NCBI GenBank assembly: GCA_018806985.1
Contig: JADANN010000372.1
Span: 310,001 to 374,000 of the forward strand
Origin: Angiostrongylus vasorum
Taxonomy: Eukaryota; Nematoda; Chromadorea; Rhabditida; Metastrongylidae
Length of the DNA: 64,000 nucleotides
Direction: 5' to 3'
Shown here: one piece after another, positions 36,749 to 50,273 of the stretch
How positions within the stretch are numbered: position 1 is the stretch's first letter
Layout: the number at the start of each line of letters is the position of its first letter
Notes under the pieces: model-generated
Told to the model about the DNA's origin: nothing
The model's input: the letters and a program-made list of their open reading frames with translations, nothing else
The model's database searches: none
Program-made: the position numbers and the translations under genes

Positions 36749-39700
36749 GCTGTTGTTGCTGTTGTTGTTGTCGTCGTCGTCGTTGCTGTTGATGTTGTTG
36801 GTCGATGGTTGATGTTTCTGCGATTTCGCCTTCCTCAGAGCCGTGCTGTTACGAGTGGGACATGGGAGTCCTCACATTGGTTTAAAAAGATGTTTATACT
36901 TGACACTCCACATTTGAGTGGCCCGTCCTCACTGGTTGTGCGGGCCCCAGCATAATCTCCATTTTTCGGAGATTGGCTGGTTAAGCCATTGTGGTTCCTT
37001 GGAGTCCCGAGGTCAGCTTGGCCGAAGTCTGCCCCAGGTCTTCACCACCACAGAGCAGTCGCAGCCCTTGTGGAACAGAGGGAGCTTTGACACCATGCGA
37101 CTTTGATACCAGGACAGTGGTGGATCCTGATATTGGTTTACTCCTAGCTACGCTTCCTGATGGAAACGCAGGACTCCTTCTCAGCTTGGGAGAACCTTCC
37201 AGGGGATGTGCCACGCTGTACATCGCAGTCCGACACTAAAGAACACCTCCCAGCCACGATGAGGCGGTAAATCGTTAGGAAGGGTCAGTTTACAAGATCG
37301 TATAAATAAATACTTTTTTTTCTTCAACCCAGAATTTCGCGTTTAGGTCTAACGTCTAACGAATAGCTTTATATAGAAGGTTCCGCTAGACATCACCTTT
37401 GTCAACCATATAAGGTGTTATCTCGTTGCTTATTTAATAACTCGAGCGGAAACCTGTTAAGTCTCTATTCGTCTTTCTCGGATGTGCAGCTTAACACGAA
37501 TTGCCTAATGATGTTCGTTGGCTCGAAGGACGCGAAGAACACCACACTTTTCGCCGCAGGCGCTCTTTTATTGGAGTTTTAATGAGTTTTATAGTTCTTT
37601 TTGGAACGGAATTGCTATGACCACCCCGGCCAAGCTCTGCCGTGAGGGCTTGGTTACCACTCGTGGGTGCTAGTCGCTAGTATTGGTTTTTATTGATGCA
37701 ACTATTGATAGTTTTAGAAGACGTTATCAGATCGTAAAACCAGCAGATATCAATACCTCTTAGAAACGTTTGGGGTTCTGGATCGTGAGTGGAAAATGGT
37801 TTTGTCTTCGTTTCACAAAGAGATCCTCATTAGTGGGAAAGTTGAAGTGTCTACAAACGTGACTGACCGTTGAATCCATTTGAAACCGGTTGAAAAGTGG
37901 ATAACATTATTTCTGATTCAAGAGGATTGAGGTCAAGTGTCTCCTAGCATTTCTGGTTTTCTTGGAGTTTTTGAAAAATTTCCGGTAAATTCTCTGACTT
38001 TGTCGATCTTTTTTATTCCCGTGTTTTTTTTCCACACGTTGAGATATTTGCTTAACAGGTTAAATGATTTCTAGTTACCGATGTTTTTTTAAAGAAAAAA
38101 AGTGAGTCTAGGTTCTAATTATATGGCGTGTATATAATTGGTGCTTACTGATTATACACATTTCACATTGGTCACATTTTTTACATACGAGCGGATAGCA
38201 CAATGGTAGTGATGCCCGTCATCACGAGCATGGTACTAGTTCGATTCCACACTGGGCCAACCAAGCCTCTCATCTCTTCGGAGTCTGGAAATTGGTACCA
38301 GACTTGTCAAATCACTTTCTGCAATTCAGTTGGGAACGCTTCAGCCCAGCTATCTCAAGACTCCAGGGAGAATTGCTAGACCAGCATTCTACGACATTCA
38401 AGATGAAATGAAAATCCTCAAGCAGCAACCGAAGCCACACGTAAAAGTTGCAAGATCTTCCTGGACAATAGATGCGAGGAAACGAATTGAATGTGTGAAG
38501 TGCTGGGGTCCGCACAGTAGACGTGAGGATGGTTAAAATAAAATAAAAGTGATAAAAAATATTCCACATAAACTGCTTCGCGACCGCGACGCCACATGAC
38601 TGACAACGCTTGTTCAAATAACTTCCTTATATTTATTTTTTTAAAACTGGACATTGATAGAGCATTCATCAATTTCTGAGGGTTGTCAGTAAACTTCATC
38701 TCCTTCTAATGCCTGAAATCAAACATGTCGTTTCCATTCGGCAAATATTTGCATAGCGTCAGAGCGAAGTTCCTAATCTGAACTTCGATCATGGGGTCTT
38801 AGTCGTGGTTTACTTTGTAGGCGAGGTGAGACCTCGTGGCGAGTTCTTTGGCAAACATTCCATTAACAACGGTCTGTTCCGTAAGAAATGTTTATCAAAC
38901 CATCTAAACAAATTATTTCCAACAGATCAGAGGACTAGTGGCAAAACGGCTCACACTAGATTTTGACACTCTCTTCTTCATCAATGGATCCATTACGGAT
39001 GATCTTGGCCGTGAAGAATTGTATGGGGCCAGGCACACTTTCTATCCTACTGCTGGTTCGCATAGATTTTCTTTTTGCTTGTGTACATGAGAAAGTCGCG
39101 TAACCTTTTCCATGGCCATTACCATGACCATGCACTGAGCGTCACAGATCGAAAGGACATTTGAAGCGTTATGAGCGTTAGGTTTTCTCTTGGACGATAA
39201 CGATTCTGACATTGGTTTGCTTTGATGATAGTTGTACTTCCGATTAAAGAATTCGTTCCCTTTCAGAACATAGGCTCGTTTCAAAATGGCAGCATTCAAA
39301 TCCCACTCATCGGGCTCTGCCATGGCATAACATAAGTTTCTGCTAGGCTTTCTAACTCAAACATTTTTACTCAAGTTATCCCGTTTCAGCATTAAGAACT
39401 TCTTGCCCTACATTACAATACGACACCACTAATCCCACCTACCCACAATTGGGCGGAAATCACTAGAGGGGAAGTAGTGGTGGCAAGAAGTCATCGTTGT
39501 CCACGGTTTTCAACCACTCTTCTTCTGTATCCTGATGATTTTCCTAATCGAGCAGATAAAAAATTTTTTTTCGATTGATGATTTGACAGTCAGATCATAT
39601 AAAATGCATAGAAGAACAGAGAAAGGAAATATAGAAAACTGGTTGCAATTTCTGAGTGCCTATCTGTATCGGAACATAGACGACCACATTACAAAATGGT

Positions 39701-42700
39701 TTCACTTTCAAAGTAAGAGAAAGAATGCAGTTATCTTACTTCCTTATTTGATACTTGAACGGCCCGTCCTCACTGGTTGTGGAGGCCCCAGCATAATCAC
39801 CATTTTTCGGAAAATTGCTGGTTAACCCATTGTGGTTCCCTGGAATCCCGAGGTCAGCCTGGCCATAGTGTGCTCCCGGTCTTCACCACCACAGACAGTC
39901 GCAGCCCTTGTGGATCAGAGGGAGATTTGCCACCATGCGACTTTGGTACCAGGACGGTGGTGGACCCTGGTATTGGTTTACTCTTAGCTAGACTTCGTAA
40001 TGGAAACGCCGTACTCCTTCTCAGCTTAGGGCGACCTTGCCGGGAGGACGAATCTTCCTGCTGTACATCGCAGTCCGACACCCAGGAACACTTCCCAGCC
40101 ATGACGGGTCGGTAAACCGTTGGGAGGAATGTAGTTATCAAGCAGTAGAAAGATAGCAGTTATTTGTTATCGCTGTTGTTAATCTTTCACATCTGAAGAT
40201 GGCGCTTTTTATAAATTCTAAGTAATCGTACTTAAAGCGGATATCACTGCCCCTAAGAGGAAAAGAAAAAAATAAAGGAATTCCTTAACACGACGTATTC
40301 GAAAATTCCAGTGGAGGATACTGTTTGGTGATAGTGCAGTTTACTTAAACTTACAAAAAGAAAGTAATACTCTAAAACGATCTTGCTACTCCTTTCAATA
40401 GCACCTCGTTTAGTTTGTCCTTCGTTTCTCATGAAATAAGGACTACTTTTCTTCTAAAGTAGACAGTTTCAGAGTGAAAGAGAGTTTCAGCCAAGTTACT
40501 GGTAACATCATCTACAGTCATGAATGAATGACAGAAATTCCAACAGTACCCTCCAGTGTGACATGAATGTTGGAAATCGTCTGACTTTTCAGGAAACCCG
40601 CTAGGCCTTTGGACAGGAAATAAAAAAGTAACATGATAAAAGAAAAAAGCGGTCGCATTAATCTATTCCTTAGGGGTTTACAATGCATCCGACTCCAATC
40701 GAGGCTTCATGGAAGTGATTGAGCGCATATTTTGGCTTGAGAATGACTTGTGGTGGCGTAGCCATATATCATGCCAATGCTTGTATCATTTCAGACAAAT
40801 CAGCCATCAATTTGGCGACCTCAAAGAGATGGTGGACTTGGTTTGATTCTTGGGGTGGAACAAACGACCGTGCGGGTATTGCGGAACACATCCAACCATT
40901 GCGCTCTACGCTTTTTAGGGGCGGTAGCAAATGGCTCCTATATAAGAGGGTTACAACAACGCGAAGCATTATCATTCTATTCGTCAAGACTATAACGATG
41001 AAGACTTGAAAGCTACAACTATCATCTTATCACTAAAATCAAAGTCACACGTGAAAGAACTTCTTGGACGTGTTTCTTTCATTGCCGTCAAAGTTCTTGA
41101 ACGAACTGCAAGTCAGAGAAATGAGTATTCTACCGTCATATCGGATATCACTCGCATTCACATCTTTATTGAGCGGTTTTTCAGCCTTGCAATCGAAATT
41201 GTGCTACCATAACTGCAAGAAAAACTGCATAAATTTACACACATAATGATGTCCATTGTTTTTTAGCACTTTCTAGAATCCTAACTTAACCCAGTGCTTT
41301 TTTCTACAACCTTATTCGACATTTTTCAGGTGGAGAGCCTTCTTCCCCCTTACTATGTGTGTGTGCTTGTTTGTTCGTTTTTTATTGCAAAAATCCCATC
41401 CCATCCCAAAATCTAAAGTCGCATTGGTCAATCCCGCTGACATGTGAATGCTGATGGTACTGATCGATAGAACTAGCTGAGAGACAGGCGAAACGAAGGA
41501 CCTGCATGGTGTGGTGGTGAACGCGTTAGCTCCCGGAAAGGGTAATAGCGCGTTCGTTCCCCACCAAAGACATCTGCGGTCCGGAGTTTTGCAGATATCT
41601 CAGCGTCATTGTGATTCTCGCACACATAATACCCTGCTGTGAAAAATTAGAATAGACAGTAAATAAAAAGTTAACATTGTGATTTTCTGGTCGAGTTTAG
41701 TTTTTCGTTCAAGGCTGTCTTAATATGCAATATTTAACAAGGAAGAAATGATTAGTAGAATAAATTTTACAAAAAAAAGGTAGAGAAAAGTTAGAATGAC
41801 GAGCCTCGATTGTGAATATTTCATCTTTTGGTTTTTTTTTCTGGAAGGAGGATTTCGTCATGATATCACTCCGTTATGGATAGCTCTTTTCTTGGTGAGA
41901 GCAACTGTCTAAACTTTTCTCTGATGACGGTTCAGTTTCTCATTAACGGTAAAAAATGATTGTCAACTGTTTGTTCAGCTCCTCCATCAGCAAACACAGC
42001 ACCCCACTTTTGGTTTTGTGTCAATTTTTCCCTGAATTCGAAGATTTTTGAACAAAATGAATTGATTTCGATTGGCCTTTCCCCACTCTCCAGTAACCCA
42101 ATAGCTCCATCCAACTTGTTCTTTTTCTTTAGATTGTTCAACTTACACAAAGTTGTTACCAAACATTTATTCTGCTGACGTTTTGACGTCTTCGTCTTCC
42201 TTAAAGCCGATGATCCGAATCGATGGTCCACAGTCGTTCGTCGTCTCGATATAGTGTCTTCGCCGCCGTATCGAGTCGAATCTTCTTCGCTGAAGAACAA
42301 TCTGAGCAAATTTATTGATTATTCACGCCGAGGTCAAGTGAAAGTTGGTTTAGTTAGGTATTTTCTTTTTTGTACGACATCTCCAAATATTGGTGCTATT
42401 TCTCTGATATCGGTAAACTACTTTATTGATTGCTTGTCCCGAAACTGCGGGTTACGGTAGTTAAGTTTCTTCATGGAGTTGTGTTTTATTCATCAGAATT
42501 GATTCACTTCTACGGTAACAGTGTTATCAGTCAGCTGACAGCACAATGTTCTGTTCAGTGAATAATTCTCAAAGTTCTTCCTTACCCAACAAACTCTTCA
42601 CACAGCTATTTTTCCACTGTCACGGTTTACTGTATTCTTGAAGATTTTTTCTATGATTTCACTAGAAACACCTATCGTCTCAGTGCTTATTCCATTCTTC

Positions 42701-45700
42701 TTCGGGATACGGTATCGTCAATGGCTGGCTAAAACCGCAATTAGACCTTTTTTCTCATACGCTAACAAGTTTTTATATTAACGTAAGCTACGTAAATCTT
42801 ATACAATTACGATACTTTGTGGAGCAAACGTTACTAGCTCCATCAGCATTTATTTTTCACGTATGAGCTTCTTACTATGATTTTTCCATTTTCCTTTTGT
42901 TAAAAGATTTTTTACACAGTAGTCACGTCATCCGCCAAGGTGTTTCTTTTTGTGACGAAACATGTCTATTTTTACGTACTAAACAGTCGATTAATCCATT
43001 GAAAATTGCTCATATAGTTTTTCACCGGGCGCGTGTGACGCAGTGATTGGAGGCGCGCTGCAACACACACGTGGAATCGGTCCCCGCTCCCAAGTCCCAC
43101 CAAGCCTTCCATCCTCCGGGGATATCAACACTGGCTCGATACACCGGTAGGCCACCGCCAGTCATTCTAAAGGCCACATATGCATTCAGTAACCTCCAAA
43201 CGATGCTTAATGGTGTCGAATGCATGGCGCATCCCTCAGGGATTGGTCAACGCTGAGGGTTTTATACTTTTTTTAATTTTTCATTGTATTTAATAAAGTC
43301 GGAAAGAACTCAAAGGCGAGAAATGTGATTTTCTTGTTGTGATTAACATTTTTTAATGATGGAAGTCCATGAGTTCGTCAACAATGAAGAGAACAATCCT
43401 CTTAAATCACTGGAACTGTCACAGTGCAGTCCTTTTCCTTTCTCGTAGTCTCGATTTTGTTTTCGCTTCGCTTCATAGTAGGCCTGCTGATAAGTCATCT
43501 GTCTGTTTATGAAGTTCACAGTATTTAAAAAGAAAGCAAAAATGAATAAGTGTACAATGAGCACGCAGGTCTTTTATCTTATCACTAATAACGACGAAAT
43601 GGCTGATATTACTATCAAATATCCCAGATCACATCTGTTGGTGTTGGGGCGAAATGATGACAACAACTTCAATTCGCCGACAAATCCGCTGGACTCGGCC
43701 AATCAATTCATTAGTGGATTCGATCGCTTTTTAGCTTTAATCATCTTTTAGCGTAGAACTCATAATTTCCTTCTTTTTTGATTAGTTGTTTAGGTATGCG
43801 TCTGTTTTTCTCTCTCTCCCTCTCTTTCACACAAAAGAAAGTACTTCAAAGAAGCTCTCAGATTTAATATTGAGGGAATCACCAATTTTCACTTATCATT
43901 TATATGATTGAACATCAACGCTATTAAAAATTCAGATTTTTGCATCGCAACGCAACATTCGCTGTACAGCATTCAGGCGTTCGTTTCAGGACTCTCCCAT
44001 GCGCTTGCACGGTTCGTCGGCAAGCAGTGCATCTGTGGCAAGTCGGTTATACGGTACTCGTTCGCGTCGTGATTCTCTTGGCTCGGATCCTGAACTGATT
44101 TCGTTTTCCGATTCCGATATGCACGACATAACAAATCAGGTATATCTTTTTTTTATTTCAATGTCTAAAGAAACACAAATGCAGGTGTCCGAAAATCCTG
44201 TTACGGTTGGCATTCATTCAAAGCGTTCTTATGATGTTGGCCATTCTATGTGATTATGATGGGCCTTGCGGCAATTCATACCTTTTCAGTCCATCTTCTC
44301 TTTATTTTTCTCAAAACACGTTTGTGTAAAGCGTTGTCCTATGGTTTTCTTCATCTTTACATTTCTTTTTTTGTGGATGTAGGCCATTCAGTTACCGTAT
44401 GCATCCGTGTAAACTTGTTCCTGAATGTGATTCCGAGATAAGCGAAAGCTACAAGTCAATCCAATGTACAATCCAGGAAACTTAAAGCTCTTCAATTGAA
44501 GACACGTTTATCTCATGAATCATCCATAGTTATTTATTAATTCAATGTTGAATTACCAACACTTTTTGTCTTGTACTTACTTACAAAACTCATAAGTTAC
44601 CGTCCCTTGATGATTTTGCTTTCACCGGTCCATCATTGTTCGAGGTTAGACCGATCATTAGTTGTTCAGACTGGCCAACGGATAGAGTAACATGGTTTTT
44701 AATCCCAATGCATTCTTAGTTGTTGAAACACCTTCCATTCCATCTTACGAACACCTAGATGTTCCTGGATCGTCTACGTAACGCGCGTCCTAACAGCACT
44801 TACGCGATGGAGCGCTTCGACTTTACCGTCCTTTACTGAAATGTGTCGAAGTACTCCGCTATGCAAGTCGTCCTCGAACTCCTTATACAACACTAAGGAG
44901 CAATAAACAAATATTGCTCCACGGTGCAATAGTTGATGGCCCTCTTAAAGAAATGCATAAAGTGCTCAATCTAGAGATGGTACAGAAATTACTACGCACA
45001 AATGAAAGAGCTGGCAATGAGACTGCGACTGGCGGCAGGTCTTGTCATTGCATTTATGTCTAAGGTGGAACCAGCAGTAACCGATCTCTGGCCATTACTC
45101 TACCGTAGATATATAGACGATTGCTTTTTCATGTACTCCACACAAGAGGTGGACAAGTATTCCGAGTTATCGAATGAAGAGTAAAAGTACGTTAAGTTTA
45201 CCTGAGAGAAACCGAGAGAAAACTGGCTTTAATTACTGAGCATTAAAATTAACCTATCCGAAAACGGCTACATCACGAAATGATACCGAAAGGCAATTAG
45301 TAAGAAGATACTGCTTCACTGCCTCTTCTCTCACCCCTCACACAAAAAAAGTACACGCGTAAGAAACATGTTTCGAACAGCCACGAGCTTGCGCACAGGA
45401 GGAGAGTAGAAGGAAGAATGCTTGAAATTGGAGCCTCAAATAGCCATTTCGAATGGTTACGAAACTGTAGCTCCTCGGAGTGGCTGTAGGGGAAAAACCA
45501 CGCCAACGGTAATTCGAACAATAATAGCCTTCCATTTATGCTACTCTTTATTACCAGTGAAGTAGATTCAGCTATAAAATGTTACCTAAAATGGCCGGTC
45601 TAGAGAATTCGGTGGCAGTGATTGAAATAATCGAACACTCAGAGACAGCAGCTACTTCATAACGCTAGTATGGCCGTCCAGGCAGTATGAACGAAAATTT

Positions 45701-48700
45701 GCATCATATCCTCTAACGGTAGAGATGATGATTGCATGAGTTCGAGTACGGTTTATCAAATCTCTTGTGAAGGGTTTTGGGACGAATATATTGGCGATAT
45801 GGGTAGACCAATGCCTGTCCGTATAAATGAACACCTAGTCGGTAAATTTAAAATTAATTAGATATTTTAACTTTTTATTTGCTGCCTACTACAATTTTCA
45901 TGGCGCGGTATTATGCGAATTACAACACAATGATGCTGAGATATTTGCAAAACTCCGGGCTGCAGGTGTCTCCGGTGGGAAACGATCCCGATATTACCCT
46001 TTTCCAGGGGCTAATGCGTTCATCACCACACTATGTGGGTCCTTCGTTTCCTTGGTTATCTCAGCATCACTGTGGTTAAATATATGCTGCACAAGGCGCG
46101 CGTAGAACAAGGAGACACAACGGGAAGGTTTCGAAATAGAAATTACCATCCTCGCAAAAGAATCAACATCGCCGCGCAAAACTCTCGAAGCATTCTGGAT
46201 AAGCTTCAGGAATGCAAAAATGAACGGTAGGAAGGAATATCTTGTAATCACGCGTGGTCTCACCCAGTATCTCGAACTGGTATTTTAATGTTAAAGAGGC
46301 ACATCACTTTTCGACGTGAACTCTGTATGGTTGGTCTCAACGTGAAATACTCCATGGAAAACTCGTAGAAATGGTGAACGTGCGAGGAATCTACTTTGTT
46401 TTCAATGTGATTGAAGTATAGGTTTCGCAATTTTTCTGTGGTGGTTGTGCAGGACTAACTGGATTGCAGTAAACTTGGACTTCCTAGGCGCTAAGGGAGA
46501 CGAAATTCGCCAAAATTTCGGGGTTTTGCTAGTAAAGAGTAGAGAAACAATCTCATTTGTACTTATTAAGTGGGTGGCGAATTACTGTCACTTGCAATCT
46601 TCGTTTAGCCCCTTTGTTATCGATCCCTACACCTAGCCCAGCGCCACGTATCCTTTTTGTTAAGCATCTGAAAACAGTTGTTGGTGTATGTGTTTTTCTC
46701 AGCTGGTTCCTCTGTACTTAAGAAAATTTCGATCATGAAATGAACATACGGATCGGACTGTTTGTTTCGCTAGTGCACTTTCAGTCAATAATGCATTCAC
46801 TTCATTGTTTTACTATTCTCAGCCTAACCAATTCTGGCCGTCAGTTTCTATGTTTTCACTTCCCTTGTCCTCTACAAAAATTGTCCCAAAATTTCATTGA
46901 CCTTGTCATGCGATAAGAAGATTATCAGCTTCATCGATCACGTGATTTTCAATGATCTGGCGTTTAGGCCGCTGATCGTTTTGATTTTGCTCCAGTCCTA
47001 AAGTTAATCTGACAGCTGGCGAATGCAAACAGCACCAGCTGGTGATTTCCCGAGGAAAAAACAACTGTTCGATATGTTCCTTGGAACCATTGCACTGCTG
47101 CAGGAAACACATGTTCATTTTCTGATAACGTTTTTCATTGTTTCGGTGGGCCATTGGCCATTTGTCATCAAATCGTGACACGCTTATATCCTTTAGATTT
47201 ATGCACTTTACATAAGTCGAACTTTTAAAAGTCCTTACATTTCTTGCATAAACTCTTTTTTTTCTCTCGAAGTTTATTGATAGATCGTCTCTAATCGATG
47301 TTAAAGCGTTATCGAACTAATGACGCGCGCTATCGCTAGTGCGCGTTAGCGCTGATGGACAGGAAACCAGCGAAGATCTAGTGTAGTGTTCAACAGAGAT
47401 AGCAAAACTTGACGGAGAACAGAAGAGAGAACTTTTGTAATATTTGATTCTCCTGGGCCTGTTATTTAAATAACGATTGTGTGGAATATTCTTAAATATA
47501 CTTCATTCACCTCAGTGTTCTTCTGAATTGCATTTTTTGAATACAGAAAACAACCCAATCCTGTAGAACTTATGTGAACTAAGCAATACATTATGTGTAT
47601 TTACAATATATTTGCCATATCACGAGCGTGATGCTAGTTCGATTCCGCTTCGGGCCAACCAAGCCTCTCATCCCTCCGGGCTCGGGAAATTGGTAGCGGA
47701 CTTGTCTCGGAAAAAAACACTCTCTGCAGTTTAACTGGGAACGTTCCAGCCCGGCTATCTCAGAGCTCCAGGGGGGAATTGCTCGACCAGTATTCTATAA
47801 CATTCAAAATGAAATGTAAATCCTCAAGCAGCAAGCGAAGTCACGCGTAAAGTTGGAAGATCTTCGCGGATGATGGATGCGAGGAAACGAATTGAATGTG
47901 AGAAGTGCTGGGATCCATACACTAGACGTGAAGACGGGTCAAATAAAAAAATAAATAAATAAATAAAACAGATTTACAGCATGTATTTTTTTCTTTGATA
48001 AGCTTACACCAGGTTAATAAATAATCTTCATTCGGCAAAAGTTCCAACATCTTCGTCTTCATCAAAGTCGATGATCCTAGTCTATGGTTCACAGCCCTTC
48101 ATTCCTGTCATGTGTGGTCTTCGTATTCGTATCGAGTCGGATCTTTCACAATGAAGCATCTCTCGAATGAGGCACACTCGCACACTCACCCGGCAATGCT
48201 GTTTTTATATAGAACAATGGATATTAATAACAGTTATTGTCCCGGCGATAACGACTTGCTTTTCAGGGATAATCCACTCTGCAGAAGTCAATGTCATTAT
48301 GAGCTAGTATAGAGGATCGCAATATTTCAAAACCGACTTTCCTTTAACCTCGGTATGACTAATCAGTCTGAGATTCCACTTATCACTGTGGAACATCCGA
48401 CTCCATACGACAACGAAGACTCCATATCGAGAAGGCGAACAACTGTGGACCATCGACTGGGATCACGGCTCTGATGAAGATGTCGAGACGCTACCCGAAT
48501 AAAAATTATTTATCAACCTCTGCTTATTAAGGAAGGAATGCGCATTGATTAGTCCTACTGAGGTTAAAGGAAAGTCGATTTTGAAATATTATATTTACAA
48601 TTTTTGGAGTAAATGTAAAGAATACGGTCAAAGATATGTGTAAATGCAGTAATACAAGAAGGCCTGTGACCCAAATGTAGCTCATAATGTCCAAATAATG

Positions 48701-50218
48701 TTAGTTAGGTCAAAAAATTGCGTAAACCACTTCCGCTTTGTTTTGCCTAGTAGAAGAACAAATAATTGGAAAAATGTGGAGTTTTTTTTTGAAAATATTC
48801 TAGCTGTTCAAGACTAGGTTTCCTTAGAGGACATAGGATTCTTTTCAAATTTTTCCAGTAATTAATAATTATGGAAATCAATACTTTTGATTTCTAGCTT
48901 GAAATATGAAACATTCCGACGAATGGGAAACGGAAAATTCCTCCAGAGAAATAACAGTGATGTTTTCCATGTTTTCCAAGTTCTTTAAGTGCTGAACTAT
49001 GGCCAAAGTGCTAAAGTTCAGTGAAAAGAGTCTTTCTGAGGTCGAGCGATTTTGGATGGCGCTGATTCGTTTTTTCTTCCTGCCTTAAACATTTGTAAAT
49101 TGCGCTTGAAACCCATCAGTTGGATGGAATGAAACATTTCGGATTTCATAACTGTTGTGTAAATTGCGACTCGCCGCTAAATGTTTTGTATTATTCTGTT
49201 CACGTTTAAGGTAACGATGATCTCGAAGAAGTTGTCCGAAATGGAAGAGCAGCAGTTACACAGTAACGATGAACGCGGACGACTTCGTACTGAGAACGCT
49301 GTGCTCACCGAACGGGTTCATGTGCTCGAAGAACAACTTCTCTTAGCTGAGCAACGGTACGAACTGTGACAGTAACTCGTACATGGGCGGGGTTTGATCT
49401 TGATGTCGTATGATAGGACACCTACGCTTCTCATAAGCAAAATTTCAAAGCATGTTGACAACTGAAAACTATTTGCGACGATTTTACTACAACCGTTATC
49501 CAGGTTTCTAGTACCGTTAGGGTAAAAAAAAAAAAACTGGCTGGGAGAAAGGCAAAGCAAGAGCCTCAGTGGTGCAGTGAGTAACACGTGAGCCCCACAA
49601 AAGGTAATTGCGAGTTCGAAGCTGCTCCGGGAGTCCACGTTTTGTGAATATCTCAGCATCGTTTTATTGCAGTTAGTCCTTCTGTTTGATCCTTGTTCGT
49701 TGTAATACTGAATAACTGTCCAGTATCACATATTCTGCTGGTAAAACCCGTCCACTTAACAAAGCCTGAGACAAGCGTTTTACATTTACACTTTACGAAA
49801 ACATATCGGGTTATACAATAACAAAGAAGTGGTTCCTGGAGAATATTAGCTGCTTATGTCTTCTTGAAATGGGCTAAAATAAGATTGGAATGAATGAATG
49901 AGTTCAGATTCCGAGAACAACTTCAAGAGGAAAAAAGCCGAACGAAGGAGTTACTTCAACGACTAGAACGGGAAAAGCTGTTTAGAAACGGAAAGTCTCA
50001 CACTCAAGTATCAAGTTAGTGAAGTGAAGCAGTTAAGTTTAAAACAGTGATGAAAAGTTTCGCTTAATAAGGGCACAAAATAACCTAAATTGAATAATGT
50101 GCAGGAAAAAAATTGCCCTTTGTAGCTTTCGGAAGTTATTTATTCAATTAAAGTCACTTATTTAGTTTGTCCTCACTTTTTTTACTTTTTAATTCCCTCT
50201 GTAGCGAAAAAAAATTGT

Positions 50219-50273
<55 letters not shown>

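Noticed and set aside
48470..48515. Hammerhead ribozyme (CTGATGA and GAGACG) at the family E right end
   Set aside because: The sequence between CTGATGA and the GAAA-like part cannot form stem II with a loop, and other copies lack the core.
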